DNA of 64,000 nucleotides from Alligator mississippiensis (Eukaryota; Chordata; Crocodylia; Alligatoridae): positions 215,631,310-215,695,309 of the forward strand of contig NC_081827.1 in the NCBI RefSeq assembly GCF_030867095.1, read 5' to 3'. Below are positions 1-12,984 of this stretch, piece after piece (positions within the stretch are counted from its first letter, which is position 1; every line of letters starts with the position of its first letter). The position numbers were made by a program, and so were the translations under genes. Under the pieces are notes generated by a model. That model made no database searches. It was not told the DNA's origin and saw only the letters and a program-made list of their open reading frames with translations.

Positions 1-1703
1 AATCCTTTTATGTTCTGGTCTTTCTTAGTAACTAGGAAATACACTTTGATTATTTTTTTATATTTAAAACTTTATCTACAAATGTAAACACAAACACTCA
101 GCAATTCTGTCTGAACAATATTTTCATCTCATAAATATACTTTCCATGTTTCAGTGTTCCCCAGCAGCTTCTCCTGAGCATATAAACAGCTCCAATGTGT
201 ATGGTAGCTAAATCACTGCTTGTCAGGAAAAGCCTGCACTTTAACTACAAAAATCAGTAATACATCTAACCCAATTTATCAAAAGTGTTGAAGATCACTA
301 AACAGCATTTGGTCCCGCCACAAAAGCAATATATCATGTCCTAACAGCTAAATATGCTGCTGGTCAGACCAAACCTGACCAGTCAGAGATTCTGGATGGA
401 GGTGTAAAAATATGAAATAATTAAAAACAGAAGATGGAAAGCTAAGAAAAAAGCTCACTAAAAGCACAGGGCCAGTGCAGCATGTAAACAAGCACTTTGA
501 CATGCTACTGTTCAGCAAAGTTTCTACATATGTACTTAGAGTGAACTGCTGAATTGGGTTTTATATCCCAAAGCACTGCACATGTGGGGCTGAGCTCCAG
601 CTTTAGGGACTGATCCTCTTTGAAAATCCCATCAGAAAGGATGGCTTGCTGAGTCTGTCTAAAAGTAGCTGTAATGCTCTTGAAAACTGCAAGACGGACA
701 TACCAGGATCTGAACTGCTCTTTTTATTCACAGCACAGACGTTGCAAGTAATATCTTCACTGTACTGCTCTGTCAGCACAACTCCATTCTGTTCTGGATC
801 AACAACCTCCAGGGGTGACAGGATAATTCAGGAATCCTGCCCATTAAATCTTTGCCTGCACTATTGAGACTGCCAACAAGGTGTGAATTGTGGTGTTGGT
901 ACTAGTATTTGTGATGTAAGGCACTAGCAACTATAGTGAGATGCAACAGTACTAGAAAATGGTGTTATATCCTTAAGACTTGGGTCCTATGTGTGAGCTA
1001 GAGAAGAAATATTCTGTGTCTGCTAAATTTCATGGTCTGAAAAACCACTCCATCCAAAGATCAAGACTTTTTGTGGAAAGAGGGAGATGAGCTGGAAAGT
1101 TTGCTTACCAAAAAGTAAACTCCTTGATCTTCTGATGAAAGGAATAGTCCCATAACTCAGTTTTTTAATTCTATGCAGGCACTAGATTCTTTCATCTTTT
1201 CATTGTCTTTTTTCACCTAACAAAATCTTGAGAATTTTCAAAAGACAACCTTAAAGGTTGATAAGAGTTGATAAATCTGCAGATTGCTAATGCAGACATG
1301 ATGGGCCAGATTCTGTTCAACCTATTAAACATCTACATGGATTTAGGCAACCAGTTGTGTTTCTAATTTACACTGCTCAAGTCCCTGAACATCTACTAGT
1401 GCTTCTACTTGTGAAGTTACCACCATCTTACCTCTAAGACTGAGTCATAAGCAATGAGGAAGAGGAGGAGGATGACCCACCTGATTTTTTAAATGAATGG
1501 TTTTTCAGGGACATTTCGGGGTAGATTGAGTTTAGACATCCAAATCCACTTATGTGCCTAATAGGTGGACTACAATAGGGTCCCATGTGACTGGAGTTTT
1601 TCTAGTATTTCTTAAATTAGTAAAACTTCCTTCACAATCAGGGATTGATTATACTAAACACAATTTCGAGCCCTAAAGTCTTGGGAGTTCTTCACGTTTC
1701 TTC
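1..1703. other. Intergenic AT-rich sequence, nothing recognised
   Basis: Stops occur frequently in all frames. The one longer frame at 646-867 shows no codon bias or family resemblance. No repeat ends were recognised. Confidence 0.5.
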
Positions 1704-1711
1704 CTCTAGTC

Positions 1712-1877
1712 CAAACTCGGTTCCCAAGCTCTGACAGATTGCACACCACCAATTTAAACCGATACAACCGCAAATTTTTGTCACATAAAGTAATTATAAT
1801 AAATCTGTAAACGCATACCACTGACAAGTTGTCTGCATACCTCTGGTGGTATGCGTACCACAGACTGGGAACCGCTG
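1712..1877. mobile_element. Short hAT-like element (MITE) with imperfect 8-bp target duplication
   Basis: This 166-bp segment has inverted ends sharing CGGTTCCCA (left CAAACTCGGTTCCCA, right reverse complement CAGCGGTTCCCA). It is flanked by ctctagtc (1704-1711) and ctttagtc (1878-1885), 7 of 8 identical. The ends and an 8-bp duplication suit the hAT superfamily. It contains a short internal inverted repeat around GCATACCAC / GTGGTATGC. Confidence 0.6.
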
Positions 1878-2739
1878 CTTTAGTCTCTCCTCCACAGACC
1901 GGCCCTGACTCTGAATCTCTTGATGCCCTCTATTACTTTCCTTTCTATCCCTGATCTTCCTTACTGGTGAACCTCAAGATCATTTGAATAAGCTTATGTA
2001 TACTGCATACACAGCTCATCTCTGACTCTATGTTGTACTCAGACCTTTTTAGACTCCCAGTCCAAGACTATAAATACATAAAGTTCATCTGCCCCTCATC
2101 AGTTTAAAAGGGAAATATCTGCCAATTTGGCTTGAGGTCTAGAGGAAATATATTAGAATATTCAACCCTTTCCCACCATTCATGGAGTGTTGAATTGGAT
2201 TATTTTATCTGAGGACAAAAGTAATAAAATATCATGGACAATCCTGACCAGCCTCCACCTATAATTCATCTAGCCATTTTTGCAGTGATTTGACATGGTG
2301 GAAGATACCTAGTTACAGATTAGTCCTTTATGTAGCCCTGGGATGATACTAAATTCCCTAGCTTGTGCTACCTTAATGCTGAAATTTAAAAAGTATCCCC
2401 TACTTTTTTCAAACTGCCTATATGACATTGTCTGAATCTTGATGCTAAGTGTAGCAAAAGTGCTAAGTGAGCCATCCTTTGCAGCATAATGAAATGTCTG
2501 ACCTCGGATCCAACTGCAAGTGCAACATTTTAATCATAGCTGTATGTGCATCATTTTTTTTCTCTTTTTCGGTAGCTGTATGGTTCGCCTCTACATGAAT
2601 ATTGTTCTGCCTGCATCAACCTGCTTGAAGAATTATATTTGTTTAACACAGTAAAACTATTAATTAGAAACAGCCTTAAGATTAACCAGTCCCCTCTGTA
2701 ATTCTTACTGTTTATTGCTAGTATATGATTACATAGCAC

Positions 2740-2870
2740 TGATGGTATGTTAGGCCCTCTTTCTAAAGAGTTTGACTCTGTGCCCTCTTGTGGAAGTGAA
2801 TTCCACAGCCTGATTTCATGCTGTGTGAAGAAATATTTCCTTTTATTTTAAGACGTATCTAGTAAGTATT
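2740..2870 (-). mobile_element. Old CR1/L3-like LINE fragment
   Basis: Read on the minus strand, AAATATTTCTTCACACAGCA is followed by GGCTGTGGAATTCACTTCCA. This encodes RKYFFTQHE.RLWNSLPQE-like sequence, a typical remnant of the end of a CR1/L3 reverse-transcriptase ORF. It is short and heavily diverged. Confidence 0.6.
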
Positions 2871-4587
2871 ATGACAGCTGAAGAAAACTAACCACCACGT
2901 AAATGCAGTAAGGCAAATTCTTCAGCATGTTCAGTCAGTCCTTTGAGATATTTGTTTATCTGAAAATGATCAGTAGCAAAAACAACTTCTATTTATGTGC
3001 TGTCCTTCATAGCAATGTCACTGGGCGCTGTATGAAAAATGAAACAGGCATACCTAGGATAAGATACATATTTCTTCACCATTTCCTTAAAAAAGGAGGC
3101 AAAGTTAGCCTTTTGTGTTGGGGAAGGGATGGATGAACAATTTAATCTGTGACCCAAGCAACGTAACTCAGCACCAGTCTGAGCAGGCTATACAATAAAT
3201 TTTAAAACATGACATTGGGCCAATCATGCTAATACAGGATTGGAATAAGCATTTTATAAGTTAGTATCTTTTTTCTCCTCCTTGCCTTTCCCATTGTCAC
3301 AGATCATCTATTTTGATAAAGTTACATGATGGCAGAAGAAATTCATTTAGAAAAATTAATCCAGCTCTGAACTGGATTAACTAAGAAAAAGATCCCTCTG
3401 ATCACAGTTGGGTGACTGAATCCAGCTGGGAAAAATCAAAGTGATTCTGTTTAATCATGATTAATGTTTTCATTTTATTTAGAATTTTGCATGTAATTTC
3501 CTTTTTAAGGCTCTCCCAGGATCATCAGCAATTGCTGTTAATAAGCCTGAGAGAGTTCAGCTCCTGTCACCTTATAAAGACACTATCCGATTTACTGAGC
3601 AATAATTAACCAATAGAGATGTGTGGCTTGACCTGAGATGTCTTTCCAGGGAAGATGAGAAATGCTAGCAGCAGTCAGGATTTACATCTGCTGGAGCTAG
3701 TGCCACAGAGCTTTGGAGGTGAGAATTGTCACCTTATGGTTGTTTTAGAAGTTAATTATTTACTCACATTCAGTGGGCAGTATTCTGTTCTGCAAGCAGC
3801 ACCAGAAAACAAATCAACATGACTGCTTGCTGAATAAGATCCAGTTCTACATTGGCATTTATATGGATACAGTTGTTTACCTAGGTGAATATCATTGTAG
3901 GATCAGGATCTAAGCTCTGGGACCTTACTATGTGCTGCTGCTCACCTTCCACAAGAATACATCGTTCATAGTCTCTACCTTAAAGAATTTACAATGCAGG
4001 TAGAAATACAAAACGGAAAATAAATGGCATAAGCAGTAAGACCAGGCAAAACAGTTTACCAATAGAGGCTGATGAATCAATTTAGTAATCCTGCGCTTGT
4101 TTTGTTACTTATATACATACACACCTGGCATTTCAGTAATTTGTTGATTGCTATGCTCATGGTTCTATTTATGTACATGTCAATATCTGTCTATTTATAC
4201 ACACATAGATATATTATAGATATATATTACATACGTTAAACGAACACTAAGTTTGAAAAATCAGGTACTCCATAAAGTTAGGAAATGCCAGAATCATAGG
4301 CTACCTGTTCTCTCTTAATTCAACCCCTTGCGGATATGCATAATAATATGCTCTTTAATTACACTGTTATATACTTTTTTTCCCCCCAGACCTCTGAACA
4401 CAAGATGAATATTGCTTACAAAATAAGCAGCCATTCAATATTTTGTTTTTACTTCATTGTTCAATGTATGACCCTATGCCTTATTTACTGCACTCTATTA
4501 AAATCCTATTCTGAATATAGGACTGTTAATTTCCTCATGAACCTTTTAATGGCACTCAGTGCTATAGTCTGTGGGTGCTTCACAAAC
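2871..4587. other. Intergenic sequence, no gene seen
   Basis: This stretch is AT-rich. A weak SINE-like phrase (CCTTAAAGAATTTACAATGCAG near 3980) suggests an ancient repeat. A short (AT)n/(AC)n tract lies near 4195-4230. No coding evidence. Confidence 0.4.
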
Positions 4588-4705
4588 ATTACTGCGTTTA
4601 TTTTCACAACATCCTTGTAAGATAAGGCATTGTGTTATTCCCATTACACATATGGGCACAGAGAAGTTAGTGAGGTGTTTGTTAATTTTGGCTGGCCAGT
4701 CCCAC
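4588..4705 (+). mobile_element. MIR-like SINE remnant
   Basis: Phrases such as cacaacatccttgtaagata, then ttattcccattacacatatg and ggcacagagaagttagtgag follow the MIR core order: direct-count phrase, cccattttacagatgagg, cacagagaggttaag. Confidence 0.55.
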
Positions 4706-5987
4706 ATGCCTTGACCCTTATTTTCTACAGTATTTAACTTTTTAAGTATGATCAAAGCACAACTCCTGTGACTTGGGGATGCTCAGCACCATGGATTTTG
4801 TACGCATTACAGAAAATAACTATTTTATGAATATTTTAACAAGTTTAACAAAATGTTATTGGGACTACTGTATTTCTTCAGCCCATCTGCCTCAGAAACC
4901 AGATGAGTCCACATGCACAGAGCTCAGAGGGAGAAAAATTAAAAACTAATAAGTGTACAGCATCTACAAATCTTTTAAGAAATCCTGACTTGAAAATCTA
5001 CTATTCTGGGCTCTTCTAGAGCTTAAGCAAGTTTTGAGTTGACTGGAATGTTAGGAATTTCTCTTCCTAATAGTAAAGTCATCCACTTAAAGTGATGCAG
5101 GTCCACAAGGCAAATGTTTATGGGCTAAGTTAAAAAAACTGCATTTTGGGTACACACAGGAAACATAAATTTGCATGCTCTCTTTGCATGTGTGTGTATC
5201 TGTGTATTTTACAATAGTCTAAGAGTGATGTTGTAACCATGATGGGCCAGAAATTATACGAGACAAGGTTTTCTTAGGTTGATATATTTTACAGTTGGTC
5301 CAATAAAATATATCACCCTCAGAAATCCTTGCCTCCTTGTATATTTTACAGGCATATGAGTCTCACAGATTTTACCAAGTCTTTCTCCTTTTGGGCTTAG
5401 TGTGTGTGGGCCTGTGAGTTGGTGGATAAAATGAGAGCTTGTAATAATCCACTAATTTGCACATGTACTTCCATCTTGAAGAATGTGCCTCTGCTGGAAA
5501 TCAGTGTCCTTACTATGGAATGATAATTCATAGATTTATAACTCTGTGTACAGATACTGTTTTCATTTTCATTAGTTTATAAAATTATTTTCTCACCCAT
5601 AATCCCCACCCAATTTCCCACAAAATGGTGAAAGCCAGAAAAGAAATATGATTAGTCTTTACAGCTAGTGAGCCATAGAAGTTAAAATATATGTTTTGAT
5701 CACTACAGCCATATGTTGTTATACTGTAAAATTAATATTTTAGTTTTCATATGATATATCTATCATAAGTATATATAATGGAACGTGGAAACCATTCTTT
5801 CAATCTGTTTGAGTGTGATGCCAGATATGAGAAGGCCAGCAAAGATGTACATCTCCTTTACATATCCTCAGCCTTGGGGCTGGTTAGGGACCAGTTTGGA
5901 TATCACAAAAAATTAGCATAGCCTCAGGGCTATTCTAACTTGAACCTACCACACATAACCCAAAAAGCAAGTTCAGAAGCTGGGGCT
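4706..5987. other. Intergenic sequence with one short interspersed-repeat phrase
   Basis: Around 5225-5345, the phrase TTGGTCCAATAAAATATATC resembles that in the repeat at 57690-57935, so a small diverged copy is likely. Otherwise nothing was recognised. Confidence 0.4.
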
Positions 5988-5995
5988 AGCCAGAA

Positions 5996-6398
5996 CAGAG
6001 CTGGTCTTAGAAAAAATGGTGCCCTGGGTGAACTTGTATTTTGGTGCCCCCCTCATCACCCCCACACACCTGCCCAAGTCAGCAGTGCTGCTGCAGGCAG
6101 GCAGGGGCACAGGGCAGACTGGAGGGAGGCAGAGTATCATGGTGCGCCAGGCAGGTGGGTGGACAGGCAGCACAGCGGCTGCCCACACTGCCTAGCCCTG
6201 CTCTTCCTGAGCAATGGCTGGAGGTCGGGAGGCGGGGAGAGCTGGGCTGGACTAGTCATTGCTCCTGTTTCCTGGGGTGGGGGGAGAGTGCTTCTGTGAA
6301 TGCTGGCTGCTCGCATATGTGTTTGGGTGGGGGGGGGGCTCCCTGACCATGGCATCCTGGGCGGTCACCCATGTTGCTCACCCCTAAGGCTGGCTCTG
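5996..6398. mobile_element. GC-rich non-autonomous hAT-like element
   Basis: This 403-bp GC-rich island in AT-rich DNA has ends CAGAGCTGG and CTGGCTCTG. These form short inverted termini of hAT type, and the flanks agcccaga-type 5988-5995 (agccagaa) and 6399-6406 (agctagag) agree at 6 of 8 bases. It has the same build as the element at 48092-48363. Open frames inside it on both strands are compositional. Confidence 0.65.
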
Positions 6399-6409
6399 AG
6401 CTAGAGCGC

Positions 6410-7907
6410 AGCAGCAGTCTAGCAGTTTTGACTGCTAGACCCATCCCTACTAATTTGTCCTATCTGCACTGAACTGATTATAATCAGCTCTGTGGTACCT
6501 GAGGACTTCCTCATATCAGTCGAATCCTTGGCTGGCTGACTAAAGCAGCTTTACTGCTAGGACAGTGTGAACATGCTGACATATGGCCAAAAGCGTAGTA
6601 ATTAATATCTAAAAATCTCACTATATTGAATGTAAGACTTACAGTTGAATTCAATGGAGCAGGATAGGGCCTATGTAAGTAAGCTAGCTCACCTCTCTTT
6701 TAACAGCACTAGCCACTTGCACCCACAGTGCAAAATTCAATAATACGGTTTTCTTCTTCCAGTCTTTACCCAGATTTTATTTTTTTGCTGTCTCCAGCAA
6801 GCACATCAGCAGTCTAGCAACATAGTTTCACCAGCACATACACCTTGTTTTACACCAGTTTTAAGCCCTGACAAATGTTACAGGGTATTACTTTTTAACA
6901 TTAATATTTTATATATGGTTTGCCAATGTCCATATCACGATGCCTCCAAAGACTGTTTTAGAGGTGTTCTAGGTCATTACAGTAATACTTTCCTTTGAAC
7001 AAAAAGCATTAGGCTCATAGCAAAAAAACAGGGTCCGTGGTATTCCTGTTTTATGGCATGCTGACAACATAGATAATCACCAGGAGCCTTTTAAAACTAC
7101 TTTTCATTTCCTTCTCCCCAGGCACATAAAAGCTTACTTGTTTGGGGAAAATATTCATTCTAACCAGTGCCACCAAAACTCAGCCCATATCCTTCAAAAG
7201 AATAGCACCATTCCAAGAAATTAGAATAGCAGCTTGCAGAGAAAAGATGAGAAAATAAAGAATGAGTACCCCAAACACTCCATACATAAGGGTGTATATA
7301 TGCTGTTTTCCCTCTAATCTTGTTTCACTGAAGGCTGTTTATACCTCAGATGACTGAGACTGCAAATACATATTGTGTGTCCAACTATACTTGTTGAATT
7401 TATAGTTTTCTATTTCTTCCCCTTTATCTGATATCAAATAGAGCTTTTAAGTATGATCAGTGAGATAAGTTGAGAACACATTATAAAAGATAAAGAACCA
7501 TTATTCATAGATTATATTTACTAGATTTATAGATTTTCATTTACTATAGTAGGGACAGCAGTGATACTATAATTAAGGTCATGTAACATAATTTAATCTA
7601 TCTGCTTATCTATCTAGGTGTTTACTGCAGCTCCTCTCACCATAGTATCTGTACTATTTTGATTGTTTGAGCCTGAAATTTTCCTTTTCAGTTCCTGGTC
7701 AAAAGTGATTTCTTTTGACAGATTGAGGAAACTGTTGCAGTTATTTTTGAGTTTAAAGGTGATGGAAGATAAACACTTGTTAGCATATGAATTTTAAGGT
7801 CTTTGGGGCAGGAACTTCTTCTAAGAAGAAGTGTACACCTTTTTTAGTTGCTCTAGTGCTGAAAGAGTTCATAGTCAAAAGCTTAGGTTTGATTTGCAAA
7901 CACCTCT
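6410..7907. other. Intergenic sequence, no gene seen
   Basis: This is AT-rich, with stops in all frames. Short phrases (near 7800, CTTTGGGGCAGGAACT) resemble an old SINE tail but are too short to classify. Confidence 0.4.
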
Positions 7908-8168
7908 CATTGGGTGCATCTGCATGAGACACCTTAATGCACAGTGGACTGTTCTACTGGGCATTAGCCCATCACGGCAAAAACTGTGCTCATGCACTAA
8001 TGTGCAGCAGAATTAGTCTACTGTGCATTAAGCATCACAAAAAAAAAATTACCTTTGCTATTGCACATTAGTGCAGCTACTGTGTCTTTATCTATTACTT
8101 CATATAAGAGGTACTTAACTTAATGTGCGGTAGCAAAGGCACATTAAAAAATATGTAGACATGCCCAC
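7908..8168. mobile_element. MITE with imperfect terminal inverted repeats
   Basis: The left end GGGTGCATCTGCATGAGAC is an imperfect inverted copy of the right end ATATGTAGACATGCCCACT. The interior repeats TTAATGCACAGT/ACTGTGCATTAA and CTAATGTGCAG/CATTAGTGCAG in opposite orientations, so it can fold. It is similar in style to the element at 29553-29772. Confidence 0.6.
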
Positions 8169-8709
8169 TGAGAAGTTCAGAACTGACCAAATCTTGAACC
8201 TAAGAAAGTCTCAGTCTGAAGAGGCGAAATTTTTCATGTGCATGATCTGTTGTAGATTTTTCATGTATCATCATGCAATTAAAGATTGCATTATAATGGA
8301 CACAGGCCAAGGCACAATAGTAAAATTAACCATGCAAGCTTACATTTGGTATTTCTTGAATTGGGTACTTAATGTGCAAATAAAGGCCCACTTGTGCTAT
8401 CAAGGCACTATTCCTGGGAAATTCAGAAAATTTACGCCAGAGAAACTGCACTCTTTTGTAAAGGGGGAGCACATCTGCTGCTAAGCCCTTATAAAGGGAG
8501 AGTTTATTCTGCCATTAGAAAACTCTTACTCTGGTACCAAGTGAGCTGTCCCTATGCTGTCCTTGCTGCTGGTGCCTATTCCTTACAGACCAGGCACAGT
8601 CTGCCCTGAAATTTTCAGTTTAAATAGTTTGTTGTAGGCCAGTCTCTCACTATCTTTATTTTAGTTTGTTTAATTAGTATTTTAGAAAGTCTAAAGCCAG
8701 GGTCCTCTG

Positions 8710-9559
8710 TGTCATATGGCAGTAAGGTGCCTGCTCCTTTAAGGTCAGAAACTGCCTAGAGAGAGGGTCTTAGGAGCCAGGCAGAAACCCCACAGGTACA
8801 GGTTACTGTGGCAGCAGGCTGACGAAGGAATTAGCCTGCACCTGGTCAGCTGACCAGAAGAAGGCAGGGCCCTGGGCCCATATAAGCCCCAGGGTTGGGG
8901 TAGAAGGCAGTTAAGGCCCTGGTAGCTGCTAGGGAGAGTGGAGTTTGTGTAGAAAAGCTCCATGGAGCTACCTGAGTGCATGTGCTGCTGCTGGTGAGAC
9001 TAAAGTATCCTAGGTTATGGTTGCTGTTATGTTATGTTATGTTGCTCATATTTATGTTGTTTTTTTTAATCCAGTGGACCAGGCTAAGGCTACTGGGGAG
9101 GAGGAGACCTCATTGGGGCACACTACCATGCAGAGCCCCAGCATCAGAGGGTGTAGTGATGGGGGGTGAGGAGACCCCAGTGCCAGAAGGCGCAGTTACT
9201 GAGCCAAATTAAACTCAGGCCTCATTATGAGAGACAATGTCTACATACTATCTGTGACGTATGGGATGTGATAAAGAGGTGGTTTTGGAGTCATGCATAT
9301 AGCCCATAAGGCTTGGGGTGTCCTGTGAGGCACTTATTTAGAGGGACCAAGCAAGGGGTTTAAGAACCTGCACGGTTTAGTGGGATCCACCAAGATTGTG
9401 ACTGCAAAGCACCTTGAGGGCAGCCTCCCTGTCTACCATCTATTATCTTAACCATCAAGACATGGCAGGTGAGGCTAGAAGGCACCTGTAAGGCGAAGCT
9501 GGCAAGGCACAGGGCTCTAGGGGCATCACGGCCATCCCTAGGGACCCCACTCCATGACA
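8710..9559 (+). mobile_element. Probable solo LTR of an endogenous retrovirus-like element
   Basis: This 850-bp block starts TGTCATATGG and ends CTCCATGACA, so it has TG...CA termini with short inverted repeats. It is flanked by ctctg (8705-8709) and ttctg (9560-9564), a near-match 5-bp duplication. A TATAAG box at 8881-8886 lies in a GC-richer promoter-like stretch, and an AATTAAA-type poly(A) signal is near 9206. No internal coding part was seen beside it. A (GTTAT)4 tract lies at about 9023-9042. Confidence 0.5.
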
Positions 9560-9564
9560 TTCTG

Positions 9565-11067
9565 TTTTTTCCTAAATTCTTTTCTAACTAAAACCTATTT
9601 TGAAAATGTAAAGCCTTAAAGAATATATTTTCCATGTATTCCAGTCAAACCATAGAAGGGCACCTTTTGCTTTAAAGGGATGCTTAATGTATGTACAGAG
9701 TGAAATCCTGGTGGTTTGAAATTGGTGGCTTTCCTTCGCAGTATGGAATTTGGGTTTGCCCCAAGTGCATTAGTAATGAAAAGGTGTTGCAGATTTATGA
9801 ACAATATTTTTCATCTGTCTCCTTAGACTTAATGTTTTGTTCTTTGTTATGTGTGCATACAGGGTAGTTAATGTTTTTGCAATTATACTTACCAGTTGGA
9901 GGTGTACTTGACTCAAGTGACCCAAATCTTATACAAGTAATTTTGATAATTACCCTGCACTTTGAAAATGAGGCCTCAACTATAAATATTTATAGCAGAA
10001 ATACTGCAGTAAGTGTTTGTGTGGGGTTAGATAAGGCAGATCCTCAGCATGATATGTTTTTAATGTCCATGCTAAGCGCTAGGTCTTTTACGATGCTAAT
10101 ATAGATGTGCGTGTTAATATGTATGAGGAAGATAAATGTAGAACAGAAAACACGCAGTCTAACTAGACTTTTGCAGTAATCAAGCATTTGCCTTCATCAG
10201 ACCCTATACCCAAGAGGAGCAGTCATCTCCAAGAGTATAGTAACAGTGTGGTTTAAATCCCTTTATAGCTGTGAATATGTCCCTTATTATAGTAAGACTC
10301 TAAAGGGAACAGCAGACAGTGTACATCTATAAAAACAATATAAGCAGCTCTGAGTAAGTCTTGGTGCCAATTATGTTAATACATCTGAAGAGCAACTGCA
10401 CATTTAGAAGTCCCATACAGTCCAGCAGCAGGTTAGAAACAGAGATCCCTTAACAGCACATTAAATCAGACTCTTTAATTTTTCTAATTAGTGCCTTCTC
10501 AGGATAGAAGAATACCAAAACCCCGCCACGAACTCTGGCATTCAAAAGCAGCCAGCTATTTGAGCTGAAGGAAGAATCTTTACTAGCAGCCTAGTAACAG
10601 TAGTAGTAAGTGCAGACATAGAATTGCAGCTCTTTACTAAGTAACGTAAGACTAAGCAATGCTATTTAAGTTTACTCCAAGTTTCTTTTCAGTGCTGCTT
10701 TGTTATAAAGCAATGCCGAGCAAAACCTCTCTAGCAAACCCAGCACCAGTCCACAAGACGATGCCAGTGATGTGGAAGGAACAGGTTAGGAATGTCTGTT
10801 GGCTTCATTATAGTTTGATGCTTTCAGAGCAGTCTCATCAATTCCCTACAGACTAAAAGAGTTGGCAGCACTTTTGCTTTTCAATGTTGAAATACTGATA
10901 ACTTCAAGTGATGCACTTGGGGGGGGGGGGGAAATAATCCAAGATGCACCTCCACAGTCAATAACATTACTTGTTACGATTCAAGAAGATGCCTTTGAGT
11001 GGAAAGATGTAGGTAGCTGTTTTAGGGCCTTGTTACACAGTAATTATGGGTGGCTTCTGGAGCTGTT
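9565..11067. other. Intergenic sequence, no gene seen
   Basis: Mixed AT-rich sequence with a 13-G homopolymer at 10919-10931. Frames of 60-95 codons here lack any family resemblance. Confidence 0.4.
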
Positions 11068-12395
11068 AACTAGGGCTGTGCAAAAGAGCACTATTTTGTT
11101 TCAACTTCCATTTCAAAGGGACAGTGTTTCATTTCATCGTTTCATTTAGTTTCGAAGTGCTGTTCCATTTCATTTAATCGAACTGTTCTGCTGTTTCGAT
11201 GCATTTTGACTTTTCGCCCATAGGCTATAATGGGGAATCATGAAAATGCCTATAACTTTGTAACTTCTTGCCTCATTCAGATGAAAACTGTACAGCTGGT
11301 AGCCCCTTCTGAGGACATGAAGCTTGCCAAGTTTCAAGGAGATAGATGCAGGGGTAACTGCACCTCAAACTGCTAAAAGCAAAACTCGTGTCACTTGCCG
11401 GCAGTGGCAGCCTCCTGTCATCCTGCACACAGAACTGGGGGCCTGCACCCCTGGGAGGGCTGTGGGGCTGCGCCAGACTCCTGCCAGGGAGAGCCACTGG
11501 GAGGGCTGTGTGGCCACCCTAGGCTACACATTAGTGTAAAGACCCCACCCATCCCACTGGCTCAGATCTGACCACTGCCCCTCTACTCCTGATTGGGCTT
11601 GCTGACCCCCGCTGCCCCTCACTTCTGGATTAACTCACAGCTTCTTCTAGCCCCCACAGATTGGGCCAGCCCTCCCACTCCCCACAGCACCCCAGATCCC
11701 AACCTGCCTCCCTGCCGAACCGTGGCTTGCTTTTGGCTTTTGGCACTGTCCTCGGAGAACAGGCAGGGAAGGGGAACCCACCTGCCTGGCTCCTGCTGCT
11801 GCTGTCACTGCTACCACTCACTGGGCTTGGCTTAGCTGGGAGAAAAGTGGCAGTGGCAGCAGTAGAGGGAAGACAGGTGGGTTTCCCTTGCCTGCCCATA
11901 CCAACAGGCAAAAGTAAGTTGGGGTAGGTGGGGCGCCAGCAGCCTAGAGTGGCCCACTGCCTGCCCCCGCAATCTTCTGGATCAGGCTTGCCATCCCCTG
12001 TCCCCCCAAGCACTCCCGATCCCTGCTCACACCCTTCCCCCATGTTCCCCAGCTTACCTGGCACTGTCCTGGGAGAACAGGAAGGGAAGGGGAACCTGGT
12101 TGCCCAGCCACTGCCACCACTCTCTGGGCTTGACAGGCGGCCACAAGTAAGCCATGGGACATGAGGGGCAGGGGGGAGGCCCAGGATTGGTGGGGATCCC
12201 TAGTTTTGGGGGGGAACAGGAGTTGGGGGAAGGGGGGGAGTCCAGAATGGTAGGGGACGAGCTGGAATTCTTACCTTTCAGTCCTTGAGGCCCCTGCTAG
12301 ATTTGACCATGCAACCGCTCCAAACTTGAGCTAGCACTAACGCCAATCAACATTTGAGCCGCTCAAAGTGCAATGTGTTACAAGGCCCCTAGTCT
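11068..12395 (+). mobile_element. TAGGGCTGTGCAAA-type repeat with GC-rich internally duplicated interior
   Basis: The block begins TAGGGCTGTGCAAAAGAG. Its first about 330 bp (including ATAATGGGGAATCATGAAAA and CCTTCTGAGGACATGAAG) match, in reverse orientation, the repeat at 15905-16252. The interior is very GC-rich. It contains a duplicated segment: GGCACTGTCC-TCGGAGAACAGG near 11741 and GGCACTGTCC-TGGGAGAACAGG near 12061. The right limit (GGCCCCTAG near 12390) is a guess. It is probably a hAT-type non-autonomous element. Confidence 0.5.
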
Positions 12396-12399
12396 GTAG

Positions 12400-12535
12400 T
12401 CAAGCAGGGCAGGGTGGTACCTTAAAGACTAATTGGCTCAGAAAGGCATACACTTTCATAGGTGACAGCTTTGAGAGTCTGACAAAGCAGGCTGTTGTCT
12501 ACAAAACCTTTTGACTCTCTGAACCAGTTAATCTC
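12400..12535. repeat. Interspersed repeat fragment
   Basis: The phrases GGTGGTACCTTAAAGACTAA and TCTGACAAAGCAGGCTGTTG are typical of an abundant amniote interspersed repeat (acceptor phrase, then 'aggctgttg..acaaaa'). I cannot assign it to a named family. Confidence 0.4.
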
Positions 12536-12538
12536 TAA

Positions 12539-12915
12539 GGGCACTTACATGTATCCGGAGAATCTGCTCTGACATGCTGGAAATCCAGCAGGTCAGAGTA
12601 AACTCGATTAATTGAGTCTCTACAAGCACATAAATTCATGCATGCTGGCAGCCTTGTGTATCACGTGTATTAGTGGCACAGCATGCATCATGTGTATTAG
12701 TGGTGCAGCATGAGTCGGTACCACTCGTATTAGTGGTGCAGTGAGAAAATGGGGACAGTGCACTTTGAACTAAAACAGTTTGAACTAAAGCACTGACGCG
12801 CACTGCACTGCTGAAACACCTGCTCCTGAAGCAGTGGCGGCTGCTTTTAACTAGCTCAGCTTGCTAGTTAAAAGTGCCCAGCTCCATGACAGGAGCAGAT
12901 GCAAAAATGCCCTAT
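12539..12915. mobile_element. MITE-like element with internal palindromes
   Basis: The left end is GGGCACTTACATGTATC and the right end AGATGCAAAAATGCCCT, which match roughly as an inverted pair. Inside are two hairpins: TCTGACATGCTGGA/TCCAGCAGGTCAGA, and TTTTAACTAGC next to GCTAGTTAAAA. It shares style and words (ACTAAAGC, AGTTAAAG) with the element at 19263-19558. Confidence 0.5.
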
Positions 12916-12984
12916 GGTGCCACCCTATCTTGGCTTCTGCCAGGAAAGGCATTGAAATTATGCTACATAGTTTTCTGTAAACAT

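Noticed and set aside
11630..12064. 144-codon minus-strand frame, and the overlapping plus-strand frames
   Set aside because: It lies in a GC-rich repeat with open frames on both strands and low-complexity Pro/Gly/Ser content, with no family resemblance.
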